A program made the translations under genes and the position numbers. From positions 1-38,099 of the forward strand of contig JAHLFP010000020.1 in the NCBI GenBank assembly GCA_018883715.1: a DNA stretch of 38,099 nucleotides, in the 5' to 3' direction. Under the pieces are notes generated by a model. It was not told where the DNA came from. It did not search any database and saw only the letters and a program-made list of their open reading frames with translations. Below, in pieces: positions 1-8,871 of this stretch. The stretch comes from Candidatus Allofournierella pullistercoris (GTDB lineage: Bacteria > Bacillota > Clostridia > Oscillospirales > Ruminococcaceae). Positions within the stretch are counted from its first letter, which is position 1. Each line of letters starts with the position of its first letter.

Positions 1-16
1 GAGCCATAGCAGCAAA

Positions 17-93
17 TGGCGACCCGGATGGGGCTCGAACCCACGACCTCTAGCGTGACAGGCTAGCGTTCTAACCGACTGAACTACCGGGCC
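17..93 (-). tRNA. tRNA-Asp (anticodon GTC)
   Basis: Read on the minus strand, this folds as a complete cloverleaf. The acceptor stem is GGCCCGG (93-87) with CCGGGTC (27-21), then a G discriminator and an encoded CCA (19-17). The anticodon arm is CTAGC, loop CTGTCAC, GCTAG, which gives anticodon GTC (aspartate). The T arm carries GGTTCGAGCCC and the D arm AGTTCAGTCGGTTAGAA. A near-perfect promoter lies just upstream (124-152), so the gene has its own transcription start. Confidence 0.97.
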
Positions 94-123
94 ATTTGCG
101 TTGTCGCATCAGCGACGATGTTT

Positions 124-152
124 ATTATACGCCATGGAAAAACAAAAGTCAA
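124..152 (-). promoter_or_regulatory. Promoter of tRNA-Asp
   Basis: On the minus strand: TTGACT (152-147), a 17-nt spacer, TATAAT (129-124). The start should fall about 30 nt before the mature tRNA 5' end. It is among the strongest promoters in the window, as expected for a stable RNA. Confidence 0.85.
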
Positions 153-189
153 CCCCTTTTTCAAATTTTTTTAAAAACTTTTTTGCATG

Positions 190-220
190 AAAAAAGAGAG
201 ATGGAATCAGTCCATCTCTC
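190..220 (-). terminator. Intrinsic terminator of rnhA
   Basis: Perfect 9-bp stem GAGAGATGG/CCATCTCTC (196-204 with 212-220) and a 7-nt loop. On the minus strand it is followed by a six-T tract (195-190). It begins 11 nt after the rnhA stop codon and separates rnhA from the tRNA promoter. Confidence 0.9.
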
Positions 221-230
221 CTGTGTTTTT

Positions 231-680
231 TCAGCCTTGCCGGCCGCCGTATCGCTTGCTTTGTTCCACTGCCAGTCTGTCGCACCGTTCGTTTTCCGGA
301 TGTCCAGCATGGCCTTTAATCCATTTGTATTCAAAGGTGTGTGGCTCACAAAGAGCTAACAGCTTTTCCCACAAGTCCGGATTCAAGGCAGGGGATTTGT
401 CGGCTTTTCTCCAGCCCCGTGCCTTCCAGCCTTTCGCCCAGCCTTTTTGCAGTGCGTCAATCACATACTTGGAGTCACTGCAAAACACAATATGGCAGGG
501 TTCTTTCAGCATCTCTAGCGCACGAATCAAGGCAGTCATCTCCATCCGGTTGTTGGTGGTTTGTGCTTCCCCGCCGGACAATTCTTTTTCGTGCTGCTTA
601 TATCGCAGGATTGCACCCCAGCCTCCCGGACCGGGGTTTCCACTGCATGCGCCGTCGGTGAAAATTTCAATCTGTTTCAT
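231..680 (-). CDS. rnhA: Ribonuclease HI
   Basis: Type 1 RNase H, which cuts the RNA strand of RNA:DNA hybrids (R-loops, Okazaki primers) in the cytoplasm. The 149-aa product has the full family signature: [13 protein letters not shown] near the N-terminus, NNRMEM, SDSKYV and [15 protein letters not shown]. These supply the catalytic acidic residues D9, E47, D69 and D134 (numbered from the chosen start) and the conserved His of the GHAGH segment. Length matches the classic bacterial enzyme of about 155 aa, with no added hybrid-binding domain. An ATG two codons upstream (686) exists, but the Shine-Dalgarno GGGAG (692-688) is only 1 nt from it and 7 nt from the ATG at 680, so I chose 680. It is a single-gene unit with its own promoter and terminator. 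Confidence 0.95.
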   Translation of the reverse strand: MKQIEIFTDGACSGNPGPGGWGAILRYKQHEKELSGGEAQTTNNRMEMTALIRALEMLKEPCHIVFCSDSKYVIDALQKGWAKGWKARGWRKADKSPALNPDLWEKLLALCEPHTFEYKWIKGHAGHPENERCDRLAVEQSKRYGGRQG

Positions 681-760
681 ACCCATTCTCCCAAAGCCTT
701 TGTTCCTGTACCCTGAATAATTCGCTTTTGACAGGACTATTCTGTGTTTAATGTTAGTTT

Positions 761-789
761 ATTATAACGATTTTTTCCCATTGACGCAA
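761..789 (-). promoter_or_regulatory. Promoter of rnhA
   Basis: Minus strand TTGCGT (789-784), 17-nt spacer, TATAAT (766-761), giving a leader of roughly 70 nt before rnhA. The same TTGCGT -35 hexamer occurs at the rnpB promoter. Confidence 0.7.
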
Positions 790-811
790 GGCGGGAGCAA
801 GCCCCGCTTGA

Positions 812-841
812 TTGACAGAAGGCTATATTTAAGAGTATAAT
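812..841 (+). promoter_or_regulatory. Promoter of the RNase J cluster
   Basis: Consensus hexamers TTGACA (812-817) and TATAAT (836-841), spacer 18 nt. It is divergent from the rnhA promoter. The start should be near 848, which leaves about 240 nt of untranslated leader before the RNase J ATG. Confidence 0.85.
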
Positions 842-847
842 AATAAC

Positions 848-1087
848 AACTTTCGGCTTGAGAAGTTTGCAAGCCTTAGCCGGGTCATTGGGTTTTTGTG
901 ATGCAACCAGCCCATGACCCCCGTGCGTTTGAATCAAAAGGGCCCGGTCGCATTGAACAAATGGACTCCTCGTGCCCACAACCAAAACCAAAACGGAAGA
1001 ACAAACTGTTACTTAAAGCAAAAGCCGCCACCTTTTGGATGGCTGGCGGGCTTTGTGTTTCGTATTTTATGGAGGATTTATTGAATT
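848..1087 (+). promoter_or_regulatory. Long structured 5' leader of RNase J, with a terminator-like hairpin before the RBS
   Basis: No convincing gene lies here. Visible structure in order: GGCTTG/CAAGCC (855-860 with 870-875); a 10-bp stem with one bulged T, GGGTCATTGGG/CCCATGACCC (882-892 with 911-920); an A/C-rich single-stranded stretch (about 971-1010); then a terminator-like hairpin AAAGCCGCCA/TGGCGGGCTTT (1021-1030 with 1043-1053, one bulged G) followed by the imperfect U-tract TTTGTGTTT (1052-1060). The hairpin ends about 17 nt before the Shine-Dalgarno GGAGG (1071-1075). A TCCTC at 967-971 could pair with GAGGA of that SD. I recognise no named riboswitch. Attenuation or autoregulation is inference. 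Confidence 0.55.
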
Positions 1088-2926
1088 ATGAGTGAAAATC
1101 AGCGTGTTGCACAGCAGCCCAAAAAGCCGCGCGTTCCCAGAGCCGCCGCAAAACGCAGCGAGGCCGCTGCAACTTCTGGCGGTAACGGTCAGACCCGTCG
1201 GCGTCCTTTTTATAACCGTCCCCGCAAATCCACTGGCAAAAATCAGAAGGAAAAACGGGGACAGTCCGCAATTCCCATGCACATCATCCCTCTGGGTGGC
1301 CTTGGGGAAGTGGGCAAAAACATCACTGTATATGAATGCCAGGGTGACCGGCTGATTGTGGACTGTGGTCTGGTGTTCCCGGACAGCGATATGTTCGGCA
1401 TTGACCTGGTTATCCCGGATTTCACCTATGTGGTGCAGAACAAGGACAGCATCAAGGGTGTGGTGATTACCCACGGACATGAGGACCACATTGGCGCATT
1501 GCCTTACCTACTCAAGCAGGTGAACCTGCCCATCTATGCCACCAAGCTGACCATTGGTCTTATTAAAAACAAGCTGGAAGAGCATGGTCTGCTGGGACGC
1601 ACCAAACTGGTGGAAATTACCCCCCGTCACAAGTTCAAGCTGGGCTGTTTCACCGTGGAACCCATCCACGTGAACCATTCCATTCCGGATGCAGTTGCCC
1701 TGGCAATTGAGTGCCCGGCGGGTATCGTCATCCAGACTGGTGACTTTAAGATTGACTACACCCCTCTGTCCGATGGCCCCACCGACCTGGCGACCATTGC
1801 GGAATATGGCAAAAAGGGTGTGCTGGCTCTGCTGAGTGACTCCACCAATGCGGAACGCCCCGGCTTTACCGCCACCGAACACAAGGTGGCCCAGAGCTTT
1901 GCAAACCTATTCCGTCAGGCAGACAAACAGCGCATTATCATTGCAACGTTTGCTTCCAACATCTATCGTGTTCAGCAGATTATTGACCTGGCGGTGGAAA
2001 ACGGACGTAAGGTGGCGGTGTCCGGCCGTAGCATGGCCAACAACACCAAGATGGCACTGGAACTGGGCTATCTGCATGCTCCGGACAATGTCTTGATTGA
2101 GCTGGACCAAATCAACAAGTACCCGCCGGAAAAGGTAGTGCTGATTACCACCGGCAGCCAGGGCGAGCCTCTGAGCGCGCTGTCCCGTATGGCGAGCGCA
2201 AGCCACCGCAACGTGCGGGTAGGCCCGGGAGACTTTATCATTATTTCTGCTACCCCGATTCCCGGCAACGAGAAGATGGTAACTAAGGTGGTGAATGGCC
2301 TGTTGCGCCTGGGCGCACAGGTGATTTACGAGTCCATGTACGACGTACACGTTTCCGGTCATGCCTGCCAGGAGGAGCAAAAGCTGATTTTGACCCTGGC
2401 AAATCCCCAGTACTTCCTGCCGGTACACGGTGAGTACAAACAGCTGAAAAAACACGCAATGACGGCAGAAAGCCTGGGCATCCCGGCAAAGAACATCCAC
2501 ATTGCCGAGGTGGGACAGGATATTATCCTGAGCACCAATGAGTTGAAAACCGGCGAAAGCGTGCCCGCAGGTGCGGTCATGGTGGACGGCCTGGGTGTGG
2601 GCGACGTGGGCAATGTGGTGCTCCGTGACCGTCGCCATCTGTCCGAGGACGGCCTTGTGATTGTGGTTGCCACTGTGGACAGTGCAACTGGCGAGGTGGT
2701 AGCAGGCCCGGATTTGGTTTCCCGTGGATTTGTTTATGTGCGGGAGAGTGAGGAACTGATGGAGGAAGCTCGCCGTTTGGTAAGCCAGTGCCTGGACCGT
2801 TGCACCGAGGAACACGTCCGGGATTGGAACAGTGTCAAGACCCGTGTACGGGAGACTTTGTCCTCTTATATTTATCGCAAAACCAAGCGCAGTCCTATGA
2901 TTCTTCCGGTTTTGATGGAAGTGTAA
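1088..2926 (+). CDS. rnj: Ribonuclease J
   Basis: Metallo-beta-lactamase/beta-CASP ribonuclease with endonuclease and 5'-to-3' exonuclease activity, a main mRNA decay and rRNA maturation enzyme of Firmicutes. The zinc motif THGHEDH is at residues 128-134. The beta-CASP region with SGRSMANN and the TTGSQGEP segment follow, then a late motif PVHGEYKQL and the C-terminal domain. The 612 aa exceed the usual 550-560 because of an N-terminal extension of about 60 residues, rich in Lys, Arg, Pro, Ala and Gln, before the MBL fold starts at AIPMHIIPLGGLGEVGKN. The ATG at 1088 has GGAGG (1071-1075) 12 nt upstream, a slightly long spacing. I see only one RNase J gene here, so J1 or J2 cannot be assigned. 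It heads the cluster ending at 12104. Confidence 0.95.
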   Translation: MSENQRVAQQPKKPRVPRAAAKRSEAAATSGGNGQTRRRPFYNRPRKSTGKNQKEKRGQSAIPMHIIPLGGLGEVGKNITVYECQGDRLIVDCGLVFPDSDMFGIDLVIPDFTYVVQNKDSIKGVVITHGHEDHIGALPYLLKQVNLPIYATKLTIGLIKNKLEEHGLLGRTKLVEITPRHKFKLGCFTVEPIHVNHSIPDAVALAIECPAGIVIQTGDFKIDYTPLSDGPTDLATIAEYGKKGVLALLSDSTNAERPGFTATEHKVAQSFANLFRQADKQRIIIATFASNIYRVQQIIDLAVENGRKVAVSGRSMANNTKMALELGYLHAPDNVLIELDQINKYPPEKVVLITTGSQGEPLSALSRMASASHRNVRVGPGDFIIISATPIPGNEKMVTKVVNGLLRLGAQVIYESMYDVHVSGHACQEEQKLILTLANPQYFLPVHGEYKQLKKHAMTAESLGIPAKNIHIAEVGQDIILSTNELKTGESVPAGAVMVDGLGVGDVGNVVLRDRRHLSEDGLVIVVATVDSATGEVVAGPDLVSRGFVYVRESEELMEEARRLVSQCLDRCTEEHVRDWNSVKTRVRETLSSYIYRKTKRSPMILPVLMEV

Positions 2927-2963
2927 TATCCCTGGAATGTTTCACACAAAGGAGGGGTGAGGG

Positions 2964-4946
2964 ATGAAATTGCGGCCTCGATTTACCCTGGAACTTTGCA
3001 CCATTGGCCTTGCAATCCTGTGTGTTGTGCTAACCGTGCTGTTGGCACTGCTGGATGTACGGGTGCTTTGGTTTTTAATTCCTATTGTCCTTGTTATGAT
3101 GGGAGGATTCTGGCTGTTTGGGCGGCATCTGCGCCAGTTTATTGCTGGGCGGGTGCTGTCCGCCGGAAATCCCCAAAAATCGGATATGCTGGCCTCGCAG
3201 AATCTGGCCCTTCCCGCAGCTTTGCTTCATGATGGGACGCTTCTTTGGTATAACAAGCCCTTTGAACAGGTGATTTTGGGCGGTCAGGCCTATTTTTTGG
3301 CCCCTGTTGAGCAGATTTTGCCGGGGTTGGATTTGGCCCAGTGTGCAAGCCCAGAGGGACAGGTGTTCACGCAGGCAGGGCGACAGTATGCTGTGTTTTG
3401 CAGTGAGAGTGAGGGTAGTTCCACCCACATTTTGTATCTGGTGGATGAAACCGATTTGCGGCTGACAGCAGCGGAGTATACAGCCAGCCGTCCCTGCTGT
3501 CTGATTTTTGAGATTGACGGATACAACGAGCTGTTTGCGGAGCTGAAAGATTCCCAGCGTGCGGCCCAGATTGAAGCCATTAACACGGTTTTGGAAGGTT
3601 ACATCGGCAACACCACCGGCTTTTTGCGCCGTATTTCCAATGCACGCTATCTGGCGGTGGTAGAAGAACGGCATCTTCAGCAGATGCTGGCGGAAAAGTT
3701 TGATGTGCTGGACCAGGTTCGCAATCTGGAAGGCCCGGTGGCTATGACCCTGTCCATTGGTGTGGGACATGGGGGCAAAACCATGCGCCAATGCGAGGAA
3801 ATGGCCCAGCAGTCTTTGGATATGGCGCTGGGACGTGGTGGCGACCAGGCCGCAGTGAAAACACCAGACGGCTTTGCCTTTTATGGCGGTGTTTCCCGCA
3901 GTGTGGAGAAGCGAAGCCGTGTAAAGAGCCGCATTGTGGCAACTGCCTTGACGGATATGATTCGTCAGGCGGACAGTGTGGTGATTATGGGGCACCGTAT
4001 GAGTGATTTGGACAGCGTAGGCGCCGCCATTGGTGTGCTGAGCATCTGCAAGGGAATGAATGTCCCGGCGGTGATTGCCATCCGACGGGATGCAACCCTG
4101 TCCCAAAGCCTGATTCACCGTTTTGAGCAGGCTGGTTTTGGTGAGGACTTTATTGCACCCCAGCAAGCGCTGGAGTATATCACCAGTAAAACCCTGTTGG
4201 TTGTGGTGGATACCCACATCAAAGGCTTGCTGGAAAGTGCGGAAGTCTATGAAAAATGCCGGCAGGTGGCGGTGATTGACCACCATCGGAAAGCGGTGGG
4301 ACACATTGACAATGCGGTCCTCTTTCTGCATGAACCCTATGCTTCCTCCACCTGTGAGCTGGTCAGCGAGCTGATTCAGTATGTGAACGGCGGACAGATT
4401 CGCCCCACTGCGCTGGAAGCGGAAGCTTTGCTGGCGGGCATTATGCTGGACACCCGGAATTTTTCCATTCATACTGGGGTGCGTACCTTTGAAGCGGCGG
4501 CCTATCTGCGCCGGATGGGCGCCATGACCGAGCAGGTGAAACTGCTGTTCAACTCCAGTCTGGAAGAATATGCGGCAAAATCCAATCTGGTGGAGCGGGC
4601 ACAGCTTTATCTGGGTTGTGCACTGTCCTTTTCTCAGCCCTTGCCTGATGATATGGCGGTGGCAGTGCCCCAGGCGGCTAACGACTTGCTTACCATTGAT
4701 GGGGTAGGAGCCAGCTTTGTCTGTGTGAAAAAGGGCAATGGAGTGAATATCTCGGCCCGAAGCATGGGAGCAGTGAACGTACAGGTGATTCTGGAACAGC
4801 TTGGTGGAGGCGGCCATCTTACCATGGCGGGGGCACAGCTTCGGGACACCACGCTGGAAGAAGCGGAACACAAGCTCCGTCAGGCCATCCGCCAGTACCG
4901 AGAAGAGCAGTATCGCACCGCTAAACAAGAGCGTCAAACGATGTGA
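2964..4946 (+). CDS. gdpP: GdpP-type cyclic-di-AMP phosphodiesterase (DHH/DHHA1, membrane-bound)
   Basis: Predicted membrane c-di-AMP phosphodiesterase (GdpP/YybT family), which hydrolyses c-di-AMP to pApA and so affects cell-wall, osmotic and potassium homeostasis. Two transmembrane helices (about 10-30 and 34-52) are followed by a PAS-like region (about 80-165), a degenerate GGDEF domain (about 170-300), then the DHH domain with GHRMSDLDS (D348, D350), VVVDTH (D416) and VIDHHRK (D439, H440, H441), and a C-terminal DHHA1 domain with GGGGH. The GGDEF region lacks a proper GGDEF sequence, as usual in this family. Length (660 aa) is normal. Start: AAAGGAGGGG 37 nt after rnj, well placed for ATG 2964. 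The order gdpP-rplI-dnaB is conserved across Firmicutes. Confidence 0.93.
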   Translation: MKLRPRFTLELCTIGLAILCVVLTVLLALLDVRVLWFLIPIVLVMMGGFWLFGRHLRQFIAGRVLSAGNPQKSDMLASQNLALPAALLHDGTLLWYNKPFEQVILGGQAYFLAPVEQILPGLDLAQCASPEGQVFTQAGRQYAVFCSESEGSSTHILYLVDETDLRLTAAEYTASRPCCLIFEIDGYNELFAELKDSQRAAQIEAINTVLEGYIGNTTGFLRRISNARYLAVVEERHLQQMLAEKFDVLDQVRNLEGPVAMTLSIGVGHGGKTMRQCEEMAQQSLDMALGRGGDQAAVKTPDGFAFYGGVSRSVEKRSRVKSRIVATALTDMIRQADSVVIMGHRMSDLDSVGAAIGVLSICKGMNVPAVIAIRRDATLSQSLIHRFEQAGFGEDFIAPQQALEYITSKTLLVVVDTHIKGLLESAEVYEKCRQVAVIDHHRKAVGHIDNAVLFLHEPYASSTCELVSELIQYVNGGQIRPTALEAEALLAGIMLDTRNFSIHTGVRTFEAAAYLRRMGAMTEQVKLLFNSSLEEYAAKSNLVERAQLYLGCALSFSQPLPDDMAVAVPQAANDLLTIDGVGASFVCVKKGNGVNISARSMGAVNVQVILEQLGGGGHLTMAGAQLRDTTLEEAEHKLRQAIRQYREEQYRTAKQERQTM

Positions 4947-5006
4947 AGATACATACAAGAGCTTTTAACCGTAGATATGAATGAATCATAAAAAGGAGAG
5001 AAAAGT

Positions 5007-5453
5007 ATGAAGGTTATTCTGAAGCAAGATGTGAAAAACATTGGCAAAAAAGACGAAATCCATGAGGTTTCTGACGGATACGCACGCAACTTTTTGTTCC
5101 CTCGCAACCTGGCTACCCAGGTGGACTCCACTGCGCTGAATATGGTTCGTACTAAGAATGAAGCCAAGGAGCACCATGCTGCTCAGGCACTGGAAGCTGC
5201 GCAGAAGCTGGCTGAAACCATTCAGGAAAAGGTTGTGCTGATTCGCACCAAGGGAAATGGCGGACGTCTGTTTGGCAAGATTACCGCCAAAGAGGTTGCA
5301 CAGCATCTGGGGGAAGAGGTGGGTCATCCCATCGACAAGCGTAAGGTAGAGCTGGAGCGTGACATTAGGGAATTTGGCACCTACCAGGCTACCGTAAAAC
5401 TGCACCCCGGTGTGGTAAGTACCTTTAAGGTTAAGGTGGAGGAGCAGCAATAA
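5007..5453 (+). CDS. rplI: 50S ribosomal protein bL9
   Basis: Large-subunit protein L9, two globular domains joined by a long helix, binding 23S rRNA near the L1 stalk. The 148-aa protein starts MKVILKQDVKNIGKKDE and continues DGYARNFLFPRNLA, the L9 signature; the helical linker is about 45-75 and the C-terminal domain has the Gly-rich segment TKGNGGRLFGKIT. Length is standard. AAAGGAGAG sits 7 nt before the ATG. It lies 60 nt after gdpP; I see no strong promoter in the gap, so it is probably co-transcribed. Confidence 0.97.
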   Translation: MKVILKQDVKNIGKKDEIHEVSDGYARNFLFPRNLATQVDSTALNMVRTKNEAKEHHAAQALEAAQKLAETIQEKVVLIRTKGNGGRLFGKITAKEVAQHLGEEVGHPIDKRKVELERDIREFGTYQATVKLHPGVVSTFKVKVEEQQ

Positions 5454-5465
5454 TCCATCCAATCT

Positions 5466-5490
5466 ACGCCCAGCGCTTGCCGCTGGGCGT
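5466..5490 (+). terminator. Perfect 10-bp hairpin between rplI and dnaB, no U-tract
   Basis: ACGCCCAGCG/CGCTGGGCGT with a 5-nt loop, 12 nt after the rplI stop, followed by ACTTATTCC rather than a run of T. It is therefore a poor intrinsic terminator. It could stabilise the 3' end of an abundant rplI message or partly uncouple rplI from dnaB. Confidence 0.5.
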
Positions 5491-5545
5491 ACTTATTCCA
5501 AGATAAATTGTGAACGCTGCCCCGCAAGGGGGCGAAGGGGAACCA

Positions 5546-6940
5546 ATGCAAGACACAAAGTTACAACTGGAAACCATGGGCCTGTCCGAGCCATATAACA
5601 TGGAAGCGGAACAGTCGGTGCTGGGTGCCGCTTTGCTGGATCGGGAACGGGTGATGCCCACCTTGATTCAGCTTTTAAAGCCGGAAATGTTTTATGCCCG
5701 GCAGAATGGGGAAATCTTCTCCCAGATGGTGCGGCTGTACTCTGAGGACGACCGGCTGGACGTGGTTACACTGATTGATGCAGTGGACCAGCAGAATGTA
5801 TTCGAGAGCACCGAAGCGGCAAAAGTATATATCATGCGCCTGGCGGAAGTGGTGCCCACCATTACCAACTTTGAGGCTTATGCCAACATTGTGGTGAATC
5901 GGTATATGGCCCGTCAGGTGATGCATCTGGCACAGGATATTCTGCAAAAAAGCAGTGACCAGCCCAATGCAGAGGTATTGCTGGAAAGTCTGGAGCAAAG
6001 CGTCACCAGTCTGCGCGCAAACCAGAAAAAGGAAGAATTAACCCGCCTGTCGGATGCCTTTTTGGAAACCATGGCAACCTTACAGAAGATTGCAGGCCCG
6101 GACAAGGACAAGTATGCGGGTATTCCCACCGGTTTTACCTATCTGGATAACATTCTCACCGGAATGGGCCGTTCCGACCTGATTATTCTTGCGGCTCGTC
6201 CTGGTATGGGTAAAACCAGTTTTGCCTTGAACATTGCCACCAATGTGGCGAAAAAGTCCCGCATTCCGGTGGCGATTTTCAGCCTTGAGATGAGCAAGGA
6301 ACAGCTTACAAATCGTATCCTTTCCGCAGAGGCAGGGGTGGATAGCCATGCCTTCCGTTCCGGTGCACTGGACAACGATGACTGGCGGGATTTGGTGAAT
6401 GCAATGGAGCTATTGCATGAAGTGCCCATCTTTATGGATGATACCTCCGGCATTACAATCCCTGAGGTAAAGGCGAAAATCCGCCGCATCAACCAAGACC
6501 CGGACAAGAAACCCATCGGTCTTGTGGTGATTGACTATCTTCAGCTGATGACCAGCGGCAAGCGGACGGAAAACCGTGTGCAGGAAGTCAGTGATATTAC
6601 CCGAAACCTGAAGATTATGGCAAAGGAATTGAATGTGCCGGTTATTGCCCTGTCCCAGCTGTCCCGTGCGGCAGAAAAGGGAAGCGGCCGTTCCGACCAT
6701 CGTCCCCAGCTTTCCGACCTGCGTGATTCCGGTTCCATCGAGCAGGACGCAGACATTGTACTGTTCCTATACCGTGAGGGCTATTACAGTTCCATGAGCG
6801 GGGAGAATTTGGAGGAAAGTGACTCCACCACAGCGGAGTGCATCATTGCCAAAAACCGTCATGGTGAAACCGGTAAGGTGGATTTGGGCTGGGATGGTGC
6901 TCACACCCGGTTCGTGAACGTGGATTACCACCATGGATAA
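5546..6940 (+). CDS. dnaB: Replicative DNA helicase DnaB
   Basis: Hexameric 5'-to-3' replicative helicase of the replisome. The N-terminal primase-interacting domain begins NMEAEQSVLGAALLD; the RecA-like C-terminal domain has Walker A ARPGMGKT (217-224), Walker B-like VVIDYLQLM, ALSQLSRAAE and the arginine-finger region near the end. 464 aa is normal, with no intein. An in-frame GTG at 5510 would add 12 residues of unconserved sequence; I prefer ATG 5546, which has AAGGGG (5535-5540) 5 nt upstream. The stop overlaps the start of tilS by 8 nt, implying translational coupling. Confidence 0.96.
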   Translation: MQDTKLQLETMGLSEPYNMEAEQSVLGAALLDRERVMPTLIQLLKPEMFYARQNGEIFSQMVRLYSEDDRLDVVTLIDAVDQQNVFESTEAAKVYIMRLAEVVPTITNFEAYANIVVNRYMARQVMHLAQDILQKSSDQPNAEVLLESLEQSVTSLRANQKKEELTRLSDAFLETMATLQKIAGPDKDKYAGIPTGFTYLDNILTGMGRSDLIILAARPGMGKTSFALNIATNVAKKSRIPVAIFSLEMSKEQLTNRILSAEAGVDSHAFRSGALDNDDWRDLVNAMELLHEVPIFMDDTSGITIPEVKAKIRRINQDPDKKPIGLVVIDYLQLMTSGKRTENRVQEVSDITRNLKIMAKELNVPVIALSQLSRAAEKGSGRSDHRPQLSDLRDSGSIEQDADIVLFLYREGYYSSMSGENLEESDSTTAECIIAKNRHGETGKVDLGWDGAHTRFVNVDYHHG

Positions 6941-8294
6941 TTTGTTACAACAGGTGTCCCTTTGCTTGGACAGATGGGTACACCCACAGGATAGGCTTCT
7001 GGTGGCGGTAAGCGGCGGAGCGGATTCCATGGCTTTGCTTCATGTTTGCCAGCGTTTACAGGAAACCTTTGGTTATCAACTGGAAGTGGTTCATGTGAAC
7101 CACGGTCTGCGCCAAAGTGCCAAGCAGGAACAGCAGGCGGTGGAAGACTACTGCCGGCAACATGGCATTCCGTTGCATCTTCATGAAGAGTCACTTCAAA
7201 CCCAGCGGCGCAGTGAGGACTGGGCCAGAAGTTTGCGGTATCGCTTTTTTGAAGAGGTTTTGACGCAAAAGGATACTCCCTCCTGGCTTGTGACCGCCCA
7301 TACCCTAAGTGACCAGGCGGAAACCTTGCTGTTTCGCCTAACACGGGGGTGTGGCCCACGGGGTGCGGTGGGCATGACCCAGCGGCGGGGACGGTATCTA
7401 AAGCCCTTGCTGGCGGTAAGCCGTGAGCAGGTGGAGGCATATTGCCATAGCCAGGGGCTGGCCTTTGCCCAGGACGAAAGCAACTGGGATGAACGCTATG
7501 CCCGCAATCGCATCCGCCACAGTGTCCTGCCCCAGCTTGCAGAAATTAACCCGCAGGTACAGCAGGCATTGGGAGAATTTTGCACTCGGATGGAGCAGTT
7601 GCAGGCGTATCTGGAACAGCAAGCCAGGTTGTTATTGGATTCCGCGTACTGTCCCGGCGGCTGGAAGCTGGAGGTGTTGCAAAATGCCCCCCCAGCTCTA
7701 CGCCAGCAGGCATTGACCCGGCTTGTGGAAGAGCATCGCCCGGTGCGCCAGTCGGATTTACAGCGGCTGGAAGCGCTGTGCAAGGGGGAAGTGCGAGCGG
7801 TTCAGCTTGGGCAGTCTTTAACGTTAACTGTACGTAAGGGACTGCTATGCTGGCAGGAAACGAGGCCTTGCCAGCCAGAACAGGTGGCCTATCCTGCAAA
7901 GGCGGGATGCTATGAGTTTCCCGGCGGATACCATCTGGAGCTGGAAGAGCTGGATTTGACCCAAACCAGCGACCATGAAAAATTTGTGCAAAGTCTAAAA
8001 AGGGGCTTAAATAATGCACTTGATTGTGATAGAATAGGAGAGAATCTGTTTTTGCGGACAAGGCAGGCGGGGGATAAATACCGCCCACGGGGACGCAATG
8101 GCAGCAAAACCTTGAAAAAACTTTGGAATGAGCAGGGAATTCCGCTCTCCCAGCGTCAGTGCATGCCGCTTCTTGCCGTGGGCAATCAGGTGGTGTGGAT
8201 TTGGAACGAGGGAACAGCAGAACACCTGCAACCAAAGGTTGGAACCCGAAAGGTTCTTTTGATTAACCCCAGCAAAAAGGAGCTAAAAATATGA
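6933..8294 (+). CDS. tilS: tRNA(Ile)-lysidine synthetase
   Basis: ATP-dependent enzyme that converts C34 of the CAU-anticodon tRNA-Ile to lysidine so that it reads AUA. The PP-loop motif SGGADS is at 27-32; HVNHGLR, the family's substrate-facing segment, follows; the C-terminal part contains the TilS C-terminal domain ([20 protein letters not shown]). 453 aa is normal for the two-domain form. It overlaps dnaB by 8 nt and hpt by 4 nt (ATGA). The adjacent order tilS-hpt-ftsH is a classic Firmicutes arrangement. Confidence 0.95.
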   Translation: MDNLLQQVSLCLDRWVHPQDRLLVAVSGGADSMALLHVCQRLQETFGYQLEVVHVNHGLRQSAKQEQQAVEDYCRQHGIPLHLHEESLQTQRRSEDWARSLRYRFFEEVLTQKDTPSWLVTAHTLSDQAETLLFRLTRGCGPRGAVGMTQRRGRYLKPLLAVSREQVEAYCHSQGLAFAQDESNWDERYARNRIRHSVLPQLAEINPQVQQALGEFCTRMEQLQAYLEQQARLLLDSAYCPGGWKLEVLQNAPPALRQQALTRLVEEHRPVRQSDLQRLEALCKGEVRAVQLGQSLTLTVRKGLLCWQETRPCQPEQVAYPAKAGCYEFPGGYHLELEELDLTQTSDHEKFVQSLKRGLNNALDCDRIGENLFLRTRQAGDKYRPRGRNGSKTLKKLWNEQGIPLSQRQCMPLLAVGNQVVWIWNEGTAEHLQPKVGTRKVLLINPSKKELKI

Positions 8295-8836
8295 GCATGA
8301 GAGATGACATCTTAAAGGTGCTTTTCACCGAGGAGCAGCTGAAGGAAAAATGTGCCGAAATGGGTGCCCAGATTACCAAGGATTACCAGGGTAAAAATCT
8401 GGTGCTTGTCACTGTTTTGAAGGGCGCAGTGGTTTACATGGCAGATTTGATGCGCCACATTGACCTGGAATGTGCCATTGACTTCATGGTGGTTTCCTCC
8501 TACGGAAGCGGCACCAAGAGCACCGGCGTGGTGAAAATTGTGAAGGATTTGGACGAGGACCTGAGCGGCAAGGATATCCTGATTGTGGAGGATATTCTGG
8601 ATACCGGCATGACCCTGAACTATCTGAAGGGCCTGCTGAGCAGCCGCAACCCTGCCAGCATCCGCATTGCCACCTTGCTGGACAAACCCGAGCGCCGTGC
8701 AGTGGAGTTGCAGGCGGATTATGTGGGCTACCAGGTACCGGATGAGTTCGTGGTGGGCTATGGCCTTGACTATGACGAGAAATACCGCAACCTGCCTTTT
8801 GTGGGCGTGCTGAAGCCGGAAGCATACCAGCGCTAA
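8291..8836 (+). CDS. hpt: Hypoxanthine-guanine phosphoribosyltransferase
   Basis: Purine salvage: hypoxanthine or guanine plus PRPP to IMP or GMP. The PRPP-binding signature [10 protein letters not shown] is at 99-108, with [11 protein letters not shown] (the PPi loop) and [11 protein letters not shown] (the flexible catalytic loop) upstream. 181 aa matches the bacterial 6-oxopurine enzyme. The ATG at 8291 overlaps the tilS stop; AAAGGAG lies 8-9 nt upstream. A second ATG two codons later is an alternative start. Confidence 0.95.
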   Translation: MSMRDDILKVLFTEEQLKEKCAEMGAQITKDYQGKNLVLVTVLKGAVVYMADLMRHIDLECAIDFMVVSSYGSGTKSTGVVKIVKDLDEDLSGKDILIVEDILDTGMTLNYLKGLLSSRNPASIRIATLLDKPERRAVELQADYVGYQVPDEFVVGYGLDYDEKYRNLPFVGVLKPEAYQR

Positions 8837-8871
8837 TCGCCCTATAAAAGCAACCAGCGTTTTAAAACCAA

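Noticed and set aside
848..1060. The RNase J leader as 6S RNA, tmRNA or a known riboswitch
   Set aside because: I looked for the 6S central bubble, a tmRNA tRNA-like end and T-box or cobalamin sequence boxes and saw none. Only a covariance search could identify a rarer class.
898..1095. A 65-codon frame in the RNase J leader overlapping its start
   Set aside because: Its sequence is low-complexity and it has no Shine-Dalgarno. I describe the region as leader structure instead.
3075..4958. A 627-codon minus-strand frame opposite gdpP
   Set aside because: Its composition (His, Gln, Leu, Asn-rich) is that of a codon shadow, and gdpP has all its domain motifs on the plus strand.
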